Program-made: the position numbers and the translations under genes
Source of the DNA: an uncultured Collinsella sp.
Lineage (GTDB): Bacteria; Actinomycetota; Coriobacteriia; Coriobacteriales; Coriobacteriaceae
DNA length: 64,000 nt
Direction: 5' to 3'
Assembly: GCA_900757465.1 (NCBI GenBank)
Contig: CAAENY010000146.1
Location: 29,724-93,723, forward strand
The notes under the pieces: generated by a model
Seen by the model: the letters and a program-made list of their open reading frames with translations, nothing else
The model's database searches: none
Told to the model about the DNA's origin: nothing
Shown: piece after piece, positions 55,094 through 63,988 of the stretch
Layout: each line of letters starts with the position of its first letter
Position numbering within the stretch: the stretch's first letter is position 1

Positions 55094-55678
55094 CTAGTGA
55101 TGCACCGGTGTCATGGTCCGCTCAAACAGCGCATCGACCACGTCGGCTATCTCAGGTCGACGCTCAAGATCGTGGCCCGATTCCCACCATATCGTGAAAA
55201 GTCGAATAATACCGCCGGCGACAAACTCAGACGTCGTCTCGAGTGACACGGGGGCCAGGGCATCCTCGGCAAACACGTTCATCACACGCTCGCGGATGGA
55301 GCGGGCAATACGGTCGCAAATAACGTTGGTCAGCATTCCCGACATGCTGCTCGCCAAAATGTTGTCCATGAGCTGCTCATGGGCCAGAATCAAATCCATG
55401 GCATCGTCCAAAATCGCATGCCGAAGCGCGCGCACGTCCTCGGCAGACACTGTGCCGGCCTCATCGGGCTGTTTTTGCGGCAAGCCGGACATGAGCTCAT
55501 CGATATAAAAGGCAAAGTAATCGTTCTTGTCGCGAAAGTGCTTGTAGAACGTCGTGCGGCGAATCATGGCGCGGTCGCACAGCATGGCAACCGTCAGATC
55601 CTCAAACCGATTCTCTTCCAAAAGCTCGGTAAAGGCATCGAACAGGGCACGATAGGTTTTCTTGATGCGAAGGTCCAT
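55094..55678 (-). CDS. TetR-family transcriptional regulator
   Basis: A 194-residue regulator. The N-terminal TetR helix-turn-helix (about residues 5-50) includes FTELLEENRFEDLTVAMLCDRAMIRRTTFYKHF. The C-terminal ligand/dimer domain is all-helical. ATG at 55678 opens MDLRIKKTYRAL, a typical start; ATG at 55690 (MAIRMDL) is an alternative. The open frame continues far upstream only because no stop occurs. It converges on tRNA-Ser and diverges from lemA; no efflux pump is adjacent, so its target is unclear. Confidence 0.85.
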   Translation of the reverse strand: MDLRIKKTYRALFDAFTELLEENRFEDLTVAMLCDRAMIRRTTFYKHFRDKNDYFAFYIDELMSGLPQKQPDEAGTVSAEDVRALRHAILDDAMDLILAHEQLMDNILASSMSGMLTNVICDRIARSIRERVMNVFAEDALAPVSLETTSEFVAGGIIRLFTIWWESGHDLERRPEIADVVDALFERTMTPVHH

Positions 55679-55889
55679 CCGTATCGCCATCCTCAAGGTG
55701 TAGACAGCATTCCTTAATCTGTCGCATATCTTACACCTGTACCACTCTTCACATATTGGCGTCTCCTCCTTGATTGAAACATAACGCTTACCGGAAAGTT
55801 CGGCACCGCCAACGGTTGCGGGTATACTAGATGCGTTATACCAACGACGGTCGGCGCAAGACGCCGCTGCCATTCGAAACGGAGACATC

Positions 55890-56441
55890 ATGCTTCCCGT
55901 CATCATCGGTATCGTTGTTGTCGTTGTGCTCGTCTGCGCCATCGCCGGCATCTACAACAACATGGTCACCAAGCGCAATCGCATTGACAACGCTTGGCAG
56001 AACATCGACACGCAGCTGCAGCGCCGCAACGACCTGATCCCCAACCTGGTCGAGACCGTCAAGGGCTACGCCAAGCACGAGCAGGATACGCTCGCCGCCG
56101 TGGTCAACGCGCGCAACGCCGCCGTGAGCGCCACCACGCCCGAGGCCAAGATGGAAGCCGACAACGTGCTGACCGGTGCGCTGCGCCAGCTCTTTGCCGT
56201 GGCCGAGGCCTATCCCGACCTTAAGGCGAACACCAACTTTACGCAGCTCCAGGCCACGCTCGAGGACACCGAGAACAAGGTAAGCTACGCACGCCAGAGC
56301 TACAACGACTGCGTGCTCAGCTACAACAACGCCATTCAGACGTTCCCCAACGTTATCTTTGCCGGCATCTTCCAGTTTAAGGAGCGCCAGGGCTTTGAGG
56401 CCGCGGAGGCCGCCCGCCAGGCACCGACCGTCAAGTTCTAA
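55890..56441 (+). CDS. lemA: LemA family membrane protein
   Basis: A 183-residue protein. One N-terminal membrane helix (VIIGIVVVVVLVCAIAGIYN) is followed by the conserved LemA helix bundle (NRIDNAWQNIDTQLQRRNDLIPNLVETVKGYAKHEQ and a later FPNVIFAGIFQF). LemA proteins are widespread, membrane-tethered and of unsettled function. The usual htpX or TPM-domain partner does not follow here; a terminator and repeats do. Confidence 0.93.
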   Translation: MLPVIIGIVVVVVLVCAIAGIYNNMVTKRNRIDNAWQNIDTQLQRRNDLIPNLVETVKGYAKHEQDTLAAVVNARNAAVSATTPEAKMEADNVLTGALRQLFAVAEAYPDLKANTNFTQLQATLEDTENKVSYARQSYNDCVLSYNNAIQTFPNVIFAGIFQFKERQGFEAAEAARQAPTVKF

Positions 56442-56478
56442 CAGCTCAGCAGCGCATCCTGAATCGGCTATATGCATA

Positions 56479-56516
56479 AACCGCCCCGTCGAATGCATAA
56501 CTTCGACGGGGCGGTT
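56479..56516 (+). terminator. lemA terminator
   Basis: AACCGCCCCGTCGAA (56479-56493) with its exact inverse (56502-56516) forms a 15-bp stem, followed by GCTTTTTG. It lies 37 bp past the lemA stop. Confidence 0.88.
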
Positions 56517-56530
56517 GCTTTTTGCCCACA

Positions 56531-56765
56531 GGTACCCCAGGGGGCGCCGTGCAAATTTCGGAATATTCAGCATCCCGGAGCCCACGAGCGAGAGAACGGA
56601 CGCACGAAACCGCATCGAGTGCCCCTGTTTCGAGCCCCCAGCGCCTCAAAGACCGCTCATTTTTAACGGAATGCGGCCCATGGGACCTGCTTTTCGCCCA
56701 AAACCCAGTATGCAGGCGCCCGCGGGTGCCGAATATTCCCAAAAATGCACGTCGCACCCTACCCC
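56531..56765. repeat. Palindromic repeat, family A copy 2
   Basis: The left end reads GGTACCCC, then GTGCAAATTT and GGAATATTCAGCAT. The right end, read inverted, is GGGGTAGGG, then GTGCATTTTT and GGAATATTC. This matches the family seen at 2461-2666, with a different interior. No gene is seen in 56517-56829. Confidence 0.6.
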
Positions 56766-56829
56766 AGGCAAGCGGCAGCTGAATTTATTCAGGCCCATCA
56801 TTACCCGTCGCGGCAATACCGAGCCCGTA

Positions 56830-56952
56830 GGGCAGAGAGCGGGTTCCCTCCCGGCGCACTCCGCAGGACGAAAGAACCCCCGCCGCACGTTGTGCGCAGC
56901 GGGGGTTCTTTCATGTCCGAGGACGCGCCGGGAGGGAACCTGCTCTCTGCCC
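56830..56952 (-). terminator. Double-nested palindrome and terminator after ilvE
   Basis: Outer arms of 28 bp (56830-56857 and 56925-56952) pair with one mismatch. Inside, GAAAGAACCCCCGC (from 56870) pairs with its inverse ending at 56912. The sequences between outer and inner stems are CGCAGGAC and GTCCGAGGAC. It lies 30 bp beyond the ilvE stop. Confidence 0.7.
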
Positions 56953-56981
56953 GGACGTCCTCGTGAGAGTCGCAAAGCAAG

Positions 56982-58034
56982 TTACGCGACAGTATAAACC
57001 CAGTTATGCTTATCCTCGACAGCACCGGACTGAATACCGGTCAGGGTCTCGCGAAGCTTCTTCATCACGGGGCCGATCTCGGCGTAGCCGGCCGGGAAGG
57101 TCACGGTCTCATCGGCACCATAGACCTTGTTGTCGATCTCGCCCACCGGGGAGATGACGGCAGCGGTGCCGCACAGACCACACTCAACGAAGGTGCCGGC
57201 CTTGACCTCGGCCCACTCGACGGGACGCTCATCGACGGTGATGCCCAGGTCCTTGGCGACCTGAACGAGTGAGCGACGGGTAATGGAGGGCAGAATGGAG
57301 TCGGTGTGCGACTGCGGAACGACAAGGGTGCCATCCTCCTTCACGAACAGGACGTTGGCGCCACCGGTCTCCTCGACGTAGGTGCGAGACTCGGAGTCGA
57401 GATACAGGTTCTCGGCATAGCCCTCGCGGTGGGCCTCCATCGTGGGCTTGAGGGACATGGCGTAGTTAAGGCCGGCCTTGATGTTGCCGGTGCCGTGCGG
57501 TGCGGCGCGGTCATACTCGGAAACGCGCAGCTTAACGGGCTTAAGGCCACCCTTAAAGTACGGACCGACCGGGGTCACGAGAATGCGGAACGTGTACTCA
57601 GGAGCGGGAGCCACGCCAATCACGTCACCGGAGCCGATCATAAACGGACGTACGTACAGGGTCGCGCCGGAGCCGAAGGGCGGGACCCATGCGGCGTTAG
57701 CTTCGACGACCTGCTTGACAGCCTCGACAAACTTATCCTTGGGGAACGGGGGCATCTCGAGACGCTGGGCAGAGTTATACATACGCTCGGCGTTCATGTC
57801 GGGGCGAAAGCAGACAATGCTGCCGTCCTCGGCGGTGTAAGCCTTCAGGCCCTCAAAGACCTCCTGGCAGTAATGGAAGATGCCGCCGCACTCGGAGACA
57901 TGCAGGGTATGGTCGGTGGTCAGGCCGCCCTCGTCCCACTCGCCGTCCTTCCAATGAGCCTCGTAGCTGTAATCGGTCTTCATGTAGCCAAAGCCGAGGC
58001 TACCCCAATCGATATCCTTCTTCTCGACAGTCAT
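56982..58034 (-). CDS. ilvE: Branched-chain amino acid aminotransferase
   Basis: A 350-residue fold-type IV PLP aminotransferase. The PLP lysine is residue 186 in TGNIKAGLNYA. Other family marks are ECGGIFHYCQEVFEGLKAY, FGSGATLYVRPFMIG, YVEETGGANVLFV and CGLCGTAAVISPV. It interconverts Val, Leu and Ile with their 2-oxoacids in the cytoplasm. Its length and order match the longer IlvE subgroup (BCAT_beta). ATG at 58034 has AAGGAG ahead and overlaps the stop codon of a 49-codon upstream ORF (ATGA). It stands alone with its own terminator. Confidence 0.95.
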   Translation of the reverse strand: MTVEKKDIDWGSLGFGYMKTDYSYEAHWKDGEWDEGGLTTDHTLHVSECGGIFHYCQEVFEGLKAYTAEDGSIVCFRPDMNAERMYNSAQRLEMPPFPKDKFVEAVKQVVEANAAWVPPFGSGATLYVRPFMIGSGDVIGVAPAPEYTFRILVTPVGPYFKGGLKPVKLRVSEYDRAAPHGTGNIKAGLNYAMSLKPTMEAHREGYAENLYLDSESRTYVEETGGANVLFVKEDGTLVVPQSHTDSILPSITRRSLVQVAKDLGITVDERPVEWAEVKAGTFVECGLCGTAAVISPVGEIDNKVYGADETVTFPAGYAEIGPVMKKLRETLTGIQSGAVEDKHNWVYTVA

Positions 58035-58180
58035 GTGTCGCTCCTTACATACACAGTTGCACACTCGCGAACCCGCACGCAAGGACCGAGGCCGACCGCG
58101 TCGCAACGTCGCACGTCCGGAGCGTAGAGCCGGACAGGACACGCGAACAGCATCAAAGCCAATGGCATGTCGATTCGCAT
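58031..58180 (-). CDS. Possible 49-residue leader peptide of ilvE
   Basis: ATG at 58180 opens MRIDMPLALMLFACPVRLYAP and runs to TGA at 58031, overlapping the ilvE start by four bases. Valine, leucine and isoleucine make up about 13 of 49 residues. The ATG lies seven bases after the candidate -10, so the mRNA may start at or next to it. No ribosome site is evident. It could couple ilvE translation to branched-chain amino acid supply, but it may also be chance. Confidence 0.3.
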   Translation of the reverse strand: MRIDMPLALMLFACPVRLYAPDVRRCDAVGLGPCVRVRECATVYVRSDT

Positions 58181-58187
58181 GCAGGAG

Positions 58188-58216
58188 ATTGTACTCCCCG
58201 CACGCGTCGGATAAAG
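58188..58216 (-). promoter_or_regulatory. Candidate ilvE promoter
   Basis: TACAAT (58193-58188) on the minus strand is a good -10. The -35 (TTTATC or CTTTAT near 58215-58211) is weak. GTCCGG..CCGGAC in the transcribed leader (58108-58133) forms a hairpin. Confidence 0.4.
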
Positions 58217-58274
58217 CGTTTTTCTTTAACTAAGTAAAGTATTCTCATTTGACTCATTTGATTGAACCAAAAGA

Positions 58275-58302
58275 GGCCCGCCACCGTAAGCGGTGACGGG
58301 CC
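58275..58302 (-). terminator. Terminator of the DedA gene
   Basis: GGCCCGCCACCG-taag-CGGTGACGGGCC has a 12-bp stem with one mismatch, followed on the minus strand by TCTTTTGG. It lies about 30 bp past the stop codon at 58332. Confidence 0.8.
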
Positions 58303-58331
58303 CTAACTACACAGTTGCGTGCCGATTCTAA

Positions 58332-58979
58332 CTAGGCGTTGCTCTTGCCCAGCCTGGCCTTGATGATGCCGACCACGGTCGGGATGATCGACACGGCAAC
58401 AATGCCCACGATCAGCAGCTCAAAGTGCTCCTGCACAAAGGGGATGCCGCCAAAGAAGTAGCCCAGCAGCGTAAAGACCGTCGACCAGGTAATGCCGCCC
58501 AGCACGTTAAAGATGACAAAGTTGCGCCAGTGCATGCCGCCCATGCCGGCGATGAAAGGCACAAAGGTGCGGATAAACGGGAAGAAGCGGCCCAGGAAGA
58601 TGGCCAGGTGGCCCCATTTGTCCAGGAAGTCCTCGGACTTTTTGATGCGCTCGGGCGTCATGGCCTTCACCTTGCCCGAGGCGATGATCTTTTGACCAAA
58701 GAAGTGACCGATCATAAAGTTGCACTGATCGCCCAAGATGGCAGCCGTCCATGCGACGGCCAGCAGAGCCACGATGTTAAAGCCGCCGTTGTGGGCAAAG
58801 AAACCCGAGGCAAACAGCAGCGAGTCGCCGGGAAGGAACGGGAAGAACACCACGCCCGTCTCGATAAAGATAATCAGGAACACGCAGCCGTAGGCCATAA
58901 GCGGACCGGCGGCAATCCAACTGGCGATCGCGGTGCGCGGATCCTTAAGCAGCTCGGCGATAAAATTGATGAAACCCAT
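58332..58979 (-). CDS. DedA-family membrane protein
   Basis: A 215-residue polytopic protein of the DedA/VTT family. Marks are the FIETGVVFFPFLPGDSLLF re-entrant segment and the downstream GRFFPFIRTFVPFIAGMG motif with conserved Arg and Pro. Members flip or move lipids such as undecaprenyl phosphate or phosphatidylethanolamine, or support membrane homeostasis. ATG at 58979 follows GAGAGG; a longer start at 59051 would have no signal-like helix. Monocistronic. Confidence 0.9.
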   Translation of the reverse strand: MGFINFIAELLKDPRTAIASWIAAGPLMAYGCVFLIIFIETGVVFFPFLPGDSLLFASGFFAHNGGFNIVALLAVAWTAAILGDQCNFMIGHFFGQKIIASGKVKAMTPERIKKSEDFLDKWGHLAIFLGRFFPFIRTFVPFIAGMGGMHWRNFVIFNVLGGITWSTVFTLLGYFFGGIPFVQEHFELLIVGIVAVSIIPTVVGIIKARLGKSNA

Positions 58980-59203
58980 GAAGTTAAACCTCTCAGTTGT
59001 GGGCGCGGACACGTCCAAGTTGACCAGTATACGGTCGCGACGCGGCCACACGCACGGCCTTACAAAAGCATGACTCCATTACCAGCAAGTTTGCATAATT
59101 GACACCTGTCGCGCAAAGCTAGGCAAGATTGCCCTTTCTAATCCCTAGCGAATCGCTATACTTTATTGAATTGCATTGTCACGGCGCTAAGGGAGGGCGG
59201 CTG

Positions 59204-59908
59204 GTGAGCTTTATCAATACCATTCGCGAGGACATCAAGACCGTCCAGACGCAGGACCCCGCCGCGCAAAACGGCCTAGTCATCTTCCTTTCTTACCCCG
59301 GCCTGCACGCCAAGTGGAACCACGTGCCCGAGCACTGGCTGTGGGAGCATGGTCATCGCTCGCTCGCCCGCGTGCTCTCGCAAATCACCCGCCATATCAC
59401 CGGCGTCGAGATTCATCCCGCCGCACAGATCGGCAAGCATTTCTTTATCGACCATGCCATGGGCGTCGTCATCGGCGAAACCACCATTGTGGGCGACAAC
59501 TGCATGCTCTACCAGGGCGTCACGCTCGGCGGCACCGGCAACGAGACCGGCAAGCGCCACCCCACCCTGGGCAACAACGTCACCGTGGGCACAGGCGCCA
59601 AGGTGCTCGGCAACATTCGCATCGGCAACAACGTCAAAATCGGCGGCAACTCGGTTGTCGTCAAAGACGTGCCCGACAACTGCACCGTCGTGGGCGTGCC
59701 CGGCCGCATCATCAAGCGCAACGGCTGCCGTGTGTTCGAGGAAAGCTTCGACGCCAAGCAGCACCGCGAATACATGCCCGACGATGCCGCCGAGCAAAGC
59801 GCCCTCAACCGTCAGGGCATCACCGAGAATGCCCGCCGCGTACATGAGCTCGAGCAAGAGGTGGCCGAGCTTAAGGCCCTCGTCGCCAAGCTCGCGGACG
59901 AACGCTAG
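59204..59908 (+). CDS. cysE: Serine O-acetyltransferase
   Basis: A 234-residue CysE of the shorter EpsC type. A short helical N-terminus precedes a left-handed beta-helix built from hexapeptide repeats ([57 protein letters not shown]). A C-terminal helix rich in Glu and Lys (about 190-232) forms a coiled coil, an unusual extension. It makes O-acetylserine for cysteine synthesis. The start is GTG at 59204 with AAGGGAGG just ahead; upstream in-frame codons back to 59129 contain no better site. Confidence 0.9.
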   Translation: MSFINTIREDIKTVQTQDPAAQNGLVIFLSYPGLHAKWNHVPEHWLWEHGHRSLARVLSQITRHITGVEIHPAAQIGKHFFIDHAMGVVIGETTIVGDNCMLYQGVTLGGTGNETGKRHPTLGNNVTVGTGAKVLGNIRIGNNVKIGGNSVVVKDVPDNCTVVGVPGRIIKRNGCRVFEESFDAKQHREYMPDDAAEQSALNRQGITENARRVHELEQEVAELKALVAKLADER

Positions 59909-59944
59909 AAACGGGCGATCACCGAAAACATCGGACCCAACGCA

Positions 59945-59979
59945 AAGGCGCGCCAGGGAACCCATCCCCGGCGCGCCTT
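59945..59979 (+). terminator. cysE terminator
   Basis: AAGGCGCGCC (59945-59954) and GGCGCGCCTT (59970-59979) are exact inverses with a 15-base loop, followed by ATTCCT. It lies 37 bp after the cysE stop. Confidence 0.75.
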
Positions 59980-59986
59980 ATTCCTG

Positions 59987-60017
59987 ATGTGACAAAGGGA
60001 CTATTCCTTTGTCACAT
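59987..60017 (-). terminator. Hairpin at the end of the ABC exporter operon, dispersed-repeat type
   Basis: ATGTGACAAAGG (59987-59998) pairs with CCTTTGTCACAT (60006-60017). It abuts the exporter stop codon and is nearly the same as the hairpin at 25448-25480. Confidence 0.65.
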
Positions 60018-62020
60018 TATGCGAACTGGCTCAGGTAGAGGTCGGCGTAGGCGCCCTCGGCAGCCAGCAGCTCCTTGTGCGTTCCCTGCTCGATAATGTT
60101 GCCGTGATCCATGACCAAGATCAGGTCGGCATCCACGATCGTCGACAGGCGATGCGCAATCACAAAGCTCGTGCGTCCGCGCATCAGCGCGTCCATGGCA
60201 CGGCCGATGGCAAGCTCGGTGCGCGTATCCACACTCGACGTAGCCTCGTCCAGAATGAGGATCGCCGGGTTGTTGAGCAGCACACGCGCAATGGTCAGCA
60301 GTTGACGCTGACCCTGACTGATGCTTTCGGCATCGTTGGCCACATGCGTGTCGTAGCCCTGCGGCATGGTACGCACAAAGAAGTCGACCTGCGCGGCGCG
60401 GGCGGCCGCAACGATCTCCTCGCGCGTCGCCTCGGGGCAACCGTAGGCGATGTTTTCGGCAATCGTGCCATCGAACAGCCAGGCGTCCTGCAGCACCATG
60501 CCAAACTGCTGCCGCAGCTCGCCGCGATCCATTCGACTCGTGTCCACGCCGTCGAGCGTAATGCGACCGCCGTCAATCTCGTAAAAGCGCATGAGCAGGT
60601 TGATGAGCGTGGTCTTGCCCGCGCCCGTGGTTCCCACCACTGCGATCTTCTGACCCGGCTCGGCGGTAAACGACACATCGCGCATGAGCGGCTTGTCGGG
60701 CGCATAGCCAAAGCGCACATGCTCAAAGGCGACGCGGCCCTCCACGCGACCCGGCAGCTTGGCGGCCTCGCCCGGCAGCGGATCGGCCTCCATTTCGGGC
60801 TCATCGAGCAGGTCGAACACGCGCTCCGCGCTCGCCAGCGCACTCTGCAGCGAGTTAAAGGTAAACGACAGCTGCGTCATGGGCTCGGACGCCTCGTAGA
60901 TAAACTGGAAGAACGCCTGGAACACGCCGACGGTCATCTGTCCGGCCACCAGCATGCTGCAACCCACGAGCGCAATCACGATCTGCGCCAGGCGGCCGAT
61001 AAAGCGAACCGCGGGACCGACGGCGTTGATCATAAAGTCGGCCTTGGCGCTCACGTGCGCCAGCTCGCCCGAAGCCTCGTGCACCTCGGCAGAACTCTGG
61101 CGCTCGCGGTTGAACGCACGAATCACCAAACGGCCCGAGTAGCCCTCCTCGACCGCGCTCGTAATCTTGGACACCCACTCCTGGCGCTCGCCCGTTACGT
61201 CGTGCGTGCGGCGCGAAACCACCTTGGTCACCAGCAGCGACAGGGCCGTAAAGCCCAAAAAGACGAGCGTAAGTTCAACGCTGAACACAAACATCACGCC
61301 CACAGCACCCACAACCGTACCAATCGACACGAGCAGCTGCAGCAATCCGCGCTGCATGCTCTCGGACATCTTGTCTAGGTCGTTGGTCGCGCGGCTCACC
61401 ACCTCGCCGGGGCGGTGCGCATCAAAATAGGCGAGCGGCAAACGGCTGAGCTTTTGCGCGATGCGGTTGCGCAGACGCAGGTTGAGTCGTTCGGCCACAC
61501 TCGACATCAAAAAGCTCTGGAGTGCGTAGAACGAGGCGGCGGCGGTCCAGATCATAAAGTAGATGAAGATGGTCCTGCCGCAGTTCTCCCAGGTAATGCT
61601 GAAGGTAGTGTTGTTGGCAAACGCCAGCTTCATATGCCCCCACAGCTCATCGATCACGCGGGCGCTGTAAGCCGGCGCCGCGGTGTTAAAGATGGCATAG
61701 AACACGATGCTCGCGAACACGATGTAAAAGCGCCAATGGTCGCCGGCGGCCTCGCTCCACAGGCGGCGCACCGTCGCCCAGGTGTCGCGGGGCGTCTCGT
61801 CCTCGCCCTCGTCGTCAACGTCACGCATGCGCTCCGCCTCGGCGCGGGCGCGCTCGTCCTCGGCGCGCTCGTTTTCCTCGTAGAGCGCCTGGCGGCGAGC
61901 CTCGCGCTCCGCCGCTGCCTTGGTGGCTTCGTCCAGGTCGGGCGCGACGCCCGTCTCCTCAACTGTCTCTGCAACCGCGGCATCATCGGCGATGCCCTGC
62001 TTCTTGAGCTCCTCGGTCAT
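60017..62020 (-). CDS. ABC exporter half-transporter, canonical subunit (second pair)
   Basis: A 667-residue subunit. A charged cytosolic N-terminal extension of about 85 residues (rich in Glu, Arg and Ala, such as REARRQALYEENERAEDERARAEAER) is unusual for the family. Six helices follow, then the ATPase domain with Walker A GTTGAGKTT, signature ISQGQRQ, Walker B ILILDEATSS with catalytic glutamate, and VIAHRLST. ATG at 62020 comes one base after the partner gene's stop, with GGAGG ahead; GTG at 62029 is possible. It works as a heterodimer with the product of 62022-63758. Confidence 0.92.
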   Translation of the reverse strand: MTEELKKQGIADDAAVAETVEETGVAPDLDEATKAAAEREARRQALYEENERAEDERARAEAERMRDVDDEGEDETPRDTWATVRRLWSEAAGDHWRFYIVFASIVFYAIFNTAAPAYSARVIDELWGHMKLAFANNTTFSITWENCGRTIFIYFMIWTAAASFYALQSFLMSSVAERLNLRLRNRIAQKLSRLPLAYFDAHRPGEVVSRATNDLDKMSESMQRGLLQLLVSIGTVVGAVGVMFVFSVELTLVFLGFTALSLLVTKVVSRRTHDVTGERQEWVSKITSAVEEGYSGRLVIRAFNRERQSSAEVHEASGELAHVSAKADFMINAVGPAVRFIGRLAQIVIALVGCSMLVAGQMTVGVFQAFFQFIYEASEPMTQLSFTFNSLQSALASAERVFDLLDEPEMEADPLPGEAAKLPGRVEGRVAFEHVRFGYAPDKPLMRDVSFTAEPGQKIAVVGTTGAGKTTLINLLMRFYEIDGGRITLDGVDTSRMDRGELRQQFGMVLQDAWLFDGTIAENIAYGCPEATREEIVAAARAAQVDFFVRTMPQGYDTHVANDAESISQGQRQLLTIARVLLNNPAILILDEATSSVDTRTELAIGRAMDALMRGRTSFVIAHRLSTIVDADLILVMDHGNIIEQGTHKELLAAEGAYADLYLSQFA

Positions 62021-62021
62021 G

Positions 62022-63758
62022 CTACTCACCTCCCTTCATCTGCGATTCCGCGATAGCGCGGTACACCTCGCAGGTTTCCATGAGCTCGTCGTGCGTGCCC
62101 AGGCCCACGATCTTGCCGTCTTTGAGCACCACAATCTGATCGGCATGCAAAATAGTCGAGATGCGCTGGGCGATGATGAGCACCGCGGCATCGCACGTCT
62201 CGTCCTGCAGCGCATGGCGCAGTGCCGCATCGGTCTTAAAGTCCAGGGCCGAAAAACTGTCGTCGAAGATATACAGGTCGGCGCGCTTCATGAGTGCGCG
62301 GGCAATCGCCAGGCGCTGGCGCTGGCCGCCCGAGAAGTTCGTGCCGCCCTGGGCCACCGGCGTATCGAGCCCCTGAGGCTGGTCGAGCACAAAGGTGCTC
62401 TGGGCAACCTCCAGCGCATGGAGCATGTCAGCCTCGGTCGCGCCCTCGTTGCCAAAGCGCAGGTTGCTCGCCACCGTACCCGAGAACAGCCACGCCTTCT
62501 GCGGCACGTAAGCGATATGCCCGCGAATCTCACCTTGCGAAAGGTCGCGCAGATCGACGCCGTTCAGGCGAATGGCGCCCTTCGTGGCATCGTGGAAACG
62601 CAACAAGAGCTTGGCTACCGTCGATTTGCCCGATCCCGTCGAACCCACGATCGCGGTCGTCTGGCCACGGCGACAGGCAAAGCTCAGGTCGCACAGGGTG
62701 TCCTCGTCGGCATCGTCAAAACGGAACGACGTATGGTCGAACACGGCAACCGCGTCGGCACCGTCAACAGGCTCCGCCGCGCACGTATCCAGCGTACGTT
62801 CGCCGTCCACGATGCTCGGCTCAATCTCCAACACCTGCTGTGCACGGTTGAGGCACGCCGCAGCGCGCGGAAGCGTCAGAATCACCACCTGCGCCATCAT
62901 CACAAAGAACAGGATCAGGATCGCGTACTCCAGCACGGCCGAGATGCTGCCGATTTGCATGGCGTGGACGCCCACGCGGTTGCCGCCCACCCACAGCACC
63001 GCCACCTCGGCGATATTCATCAAAAAGAAGCTGGAACTGTCGAGACCCACAAACAGGTGGTTGACCTTGATGGCATTGGCCGCGTAATCGCTAAACACCT
63101 CGTCCAGGCGCTGCTCCTCGTGGCGTTCCTTGTTAAATGCGCGGATGACGCGCACGCCCACGATATTCTCGCGCAGCACCACGTTCATGCGGTCGATAAA
63201 GCTCTGCAAGCGCATAAAAATCGGCGCGGCGTTGGCAACGGTAAAGACCGCCGCAACCAGCAAGATCGCGACCACCACGCCTAGCAGCGTGCCCATGGCA
63301 GGATCGATAAACCAGGCAAAGATGATGCCCGCCACGGCCAAGAACGGCACCGGCAGCACCAGCTGAATCGTCTGAAGGATAGCCTGCTGAATCACGTTGA
63401 TGTCGTTGAGTGAGCGCGTAATCATCGAACCCGTGCCAAAGCGTTCAAAGTCGCTGGCTGCGAGTTCGAGCGACTTGTCGTACACGGCATTGCGGATATC
63501 GCAGGCCACGTTGGCGGCCAGGCGCGCCGAAAGATAGCAGCCCAGCACCGTGCCGCCGCTGGCCATGCCGGTCGCGATAAGCATATACAGGCCGTTGCGT
63601 AAAATATAGTCGACATCGCCCGTGGTAATACCGGTGTTGACCATGTTCGCCAGCATCGTGGGAACCAACAGCGTACCGACGTTATCTATCAGCACCGCAA
63701 ACAGCGTCACCGCAATCAGACGACGGTACGGCCTCATAAACCTCATTAAGAGTCGCAT
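62022..63758 (-). CDS. ABC exporter half-transporter, degenerate subunit (second pair)
   Basis: A 578-residue partner with six helices and an ATPase domain: Walker [10 protein letters not shown], signature FSGGQRQ and Walker [13 protein letters not shown], with aspartate where the catalytic glutamate should be, and AQRIST in place of the His switch. This marks it as the non-hydrolysing side of a heterodimeric exporter. It overlaps the end of the upstream chimeric ORF by 13 bp, so it used to be, or still is, co-transcribed with a small regulator. Substrate unknown. Confidence 0.92.
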   Translation of the reverse strand: MRLLMRFMRPYRRLIAVTLFAVLIDNVGTLLVPTMLANMVNTGITTGDVDYILRNGLYMLIATGMASGGTVLGCYLSARLAANVACDIRNAVYDKSLELAASDFERFGTGSMITRSLNDINVIQQAILQTIQLVLPVPFLAVAGIIFAWFIDPAMGTLLGVVVAILLVAAVFTVANAAPIFMRLQSFIDRMNVVLRENIVGVRVIRAFNKERHEEQRLDEVFSDYAANAIKVNHLFVGLDSSSFFLMNIAEVAVLWVGGNRVGVHAMQIGSISAVLEYAILILFFVMMAQVVILTLPRAAACLNRAQQVLEIEPSIVDGERTLDTCAAEPVDGADAVAVFDHTSFRFDDADEDTLCDLSFACRRGQTTAIVGSTGSGKSTVAKLLLRFHDATKGAIRLNGVDLRDLSQGEIRGHIAYVPQKAWLFSGTVASNLRFGNEGATEADMLHALEVAQSTFVLDQPQGLDTPVAQGGTNFSGGQRQRLAIARALMKRADLYIFDDSFSALDFKTDAALRHALQDETCDAAVLIIAQRISTILHADQIVVLKDGKIVGLGTHDELMETCEVYRAIAESQMKGGE

Positions 63759-63988
63759 GTCTCCCCCTCGATCTTATCGTCAGCCTCATTCTCGGCGGCC
63801 ATCTGCTGTTTAAACGCCTCACACTCTTCGTTAAGAACATGGGAGAACTTGCCGACCAAGCGCATGATCTCGCGCTGTTCCCACGGCTCGAGCGCCTCGA
63901 ATGCTCCGCTGGTATATAACAGGCTCTCCGTCAAGGTCGTCTTACCTGCGTCTACATGAGCAAGAATGCCAATATTGATGATTTTCAT
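63746..63988 (-). pseudogene. Chimera of tet(W)-like 5' end and a MarR-like C-terminus
   Basis: An 80-codon ORF. Residues 1-30 ([20 protein letters not shown] and on to LLYTSGA) are the GTP-binding start of a ribosome-protection tetracycline-resistance protein of the Tet(W/O/M) group, with the P-loop AHVDAGKTT. After Ala29-Phe30 the sequence changes abruptly to [23 protein letters not shown] and a charged tail, which resembles the last helix of MarR regulators. Neither protein is complete: the GTPase ends after one strand and helix, and the MarR part lacks its DNA-binding domain. A MarR gene would be normal next to a heterodimeric exporter. It is probably a recombination scar. Confidence 0.75.

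Noticed and set aside
58035..58260. T-box or amino-acid riboswitch upstream of ilvE
   Set aside because: No T-box sequence, specifier stem or terminator/antiterminator pair could be found; only a short hairpin and the leader ORF.
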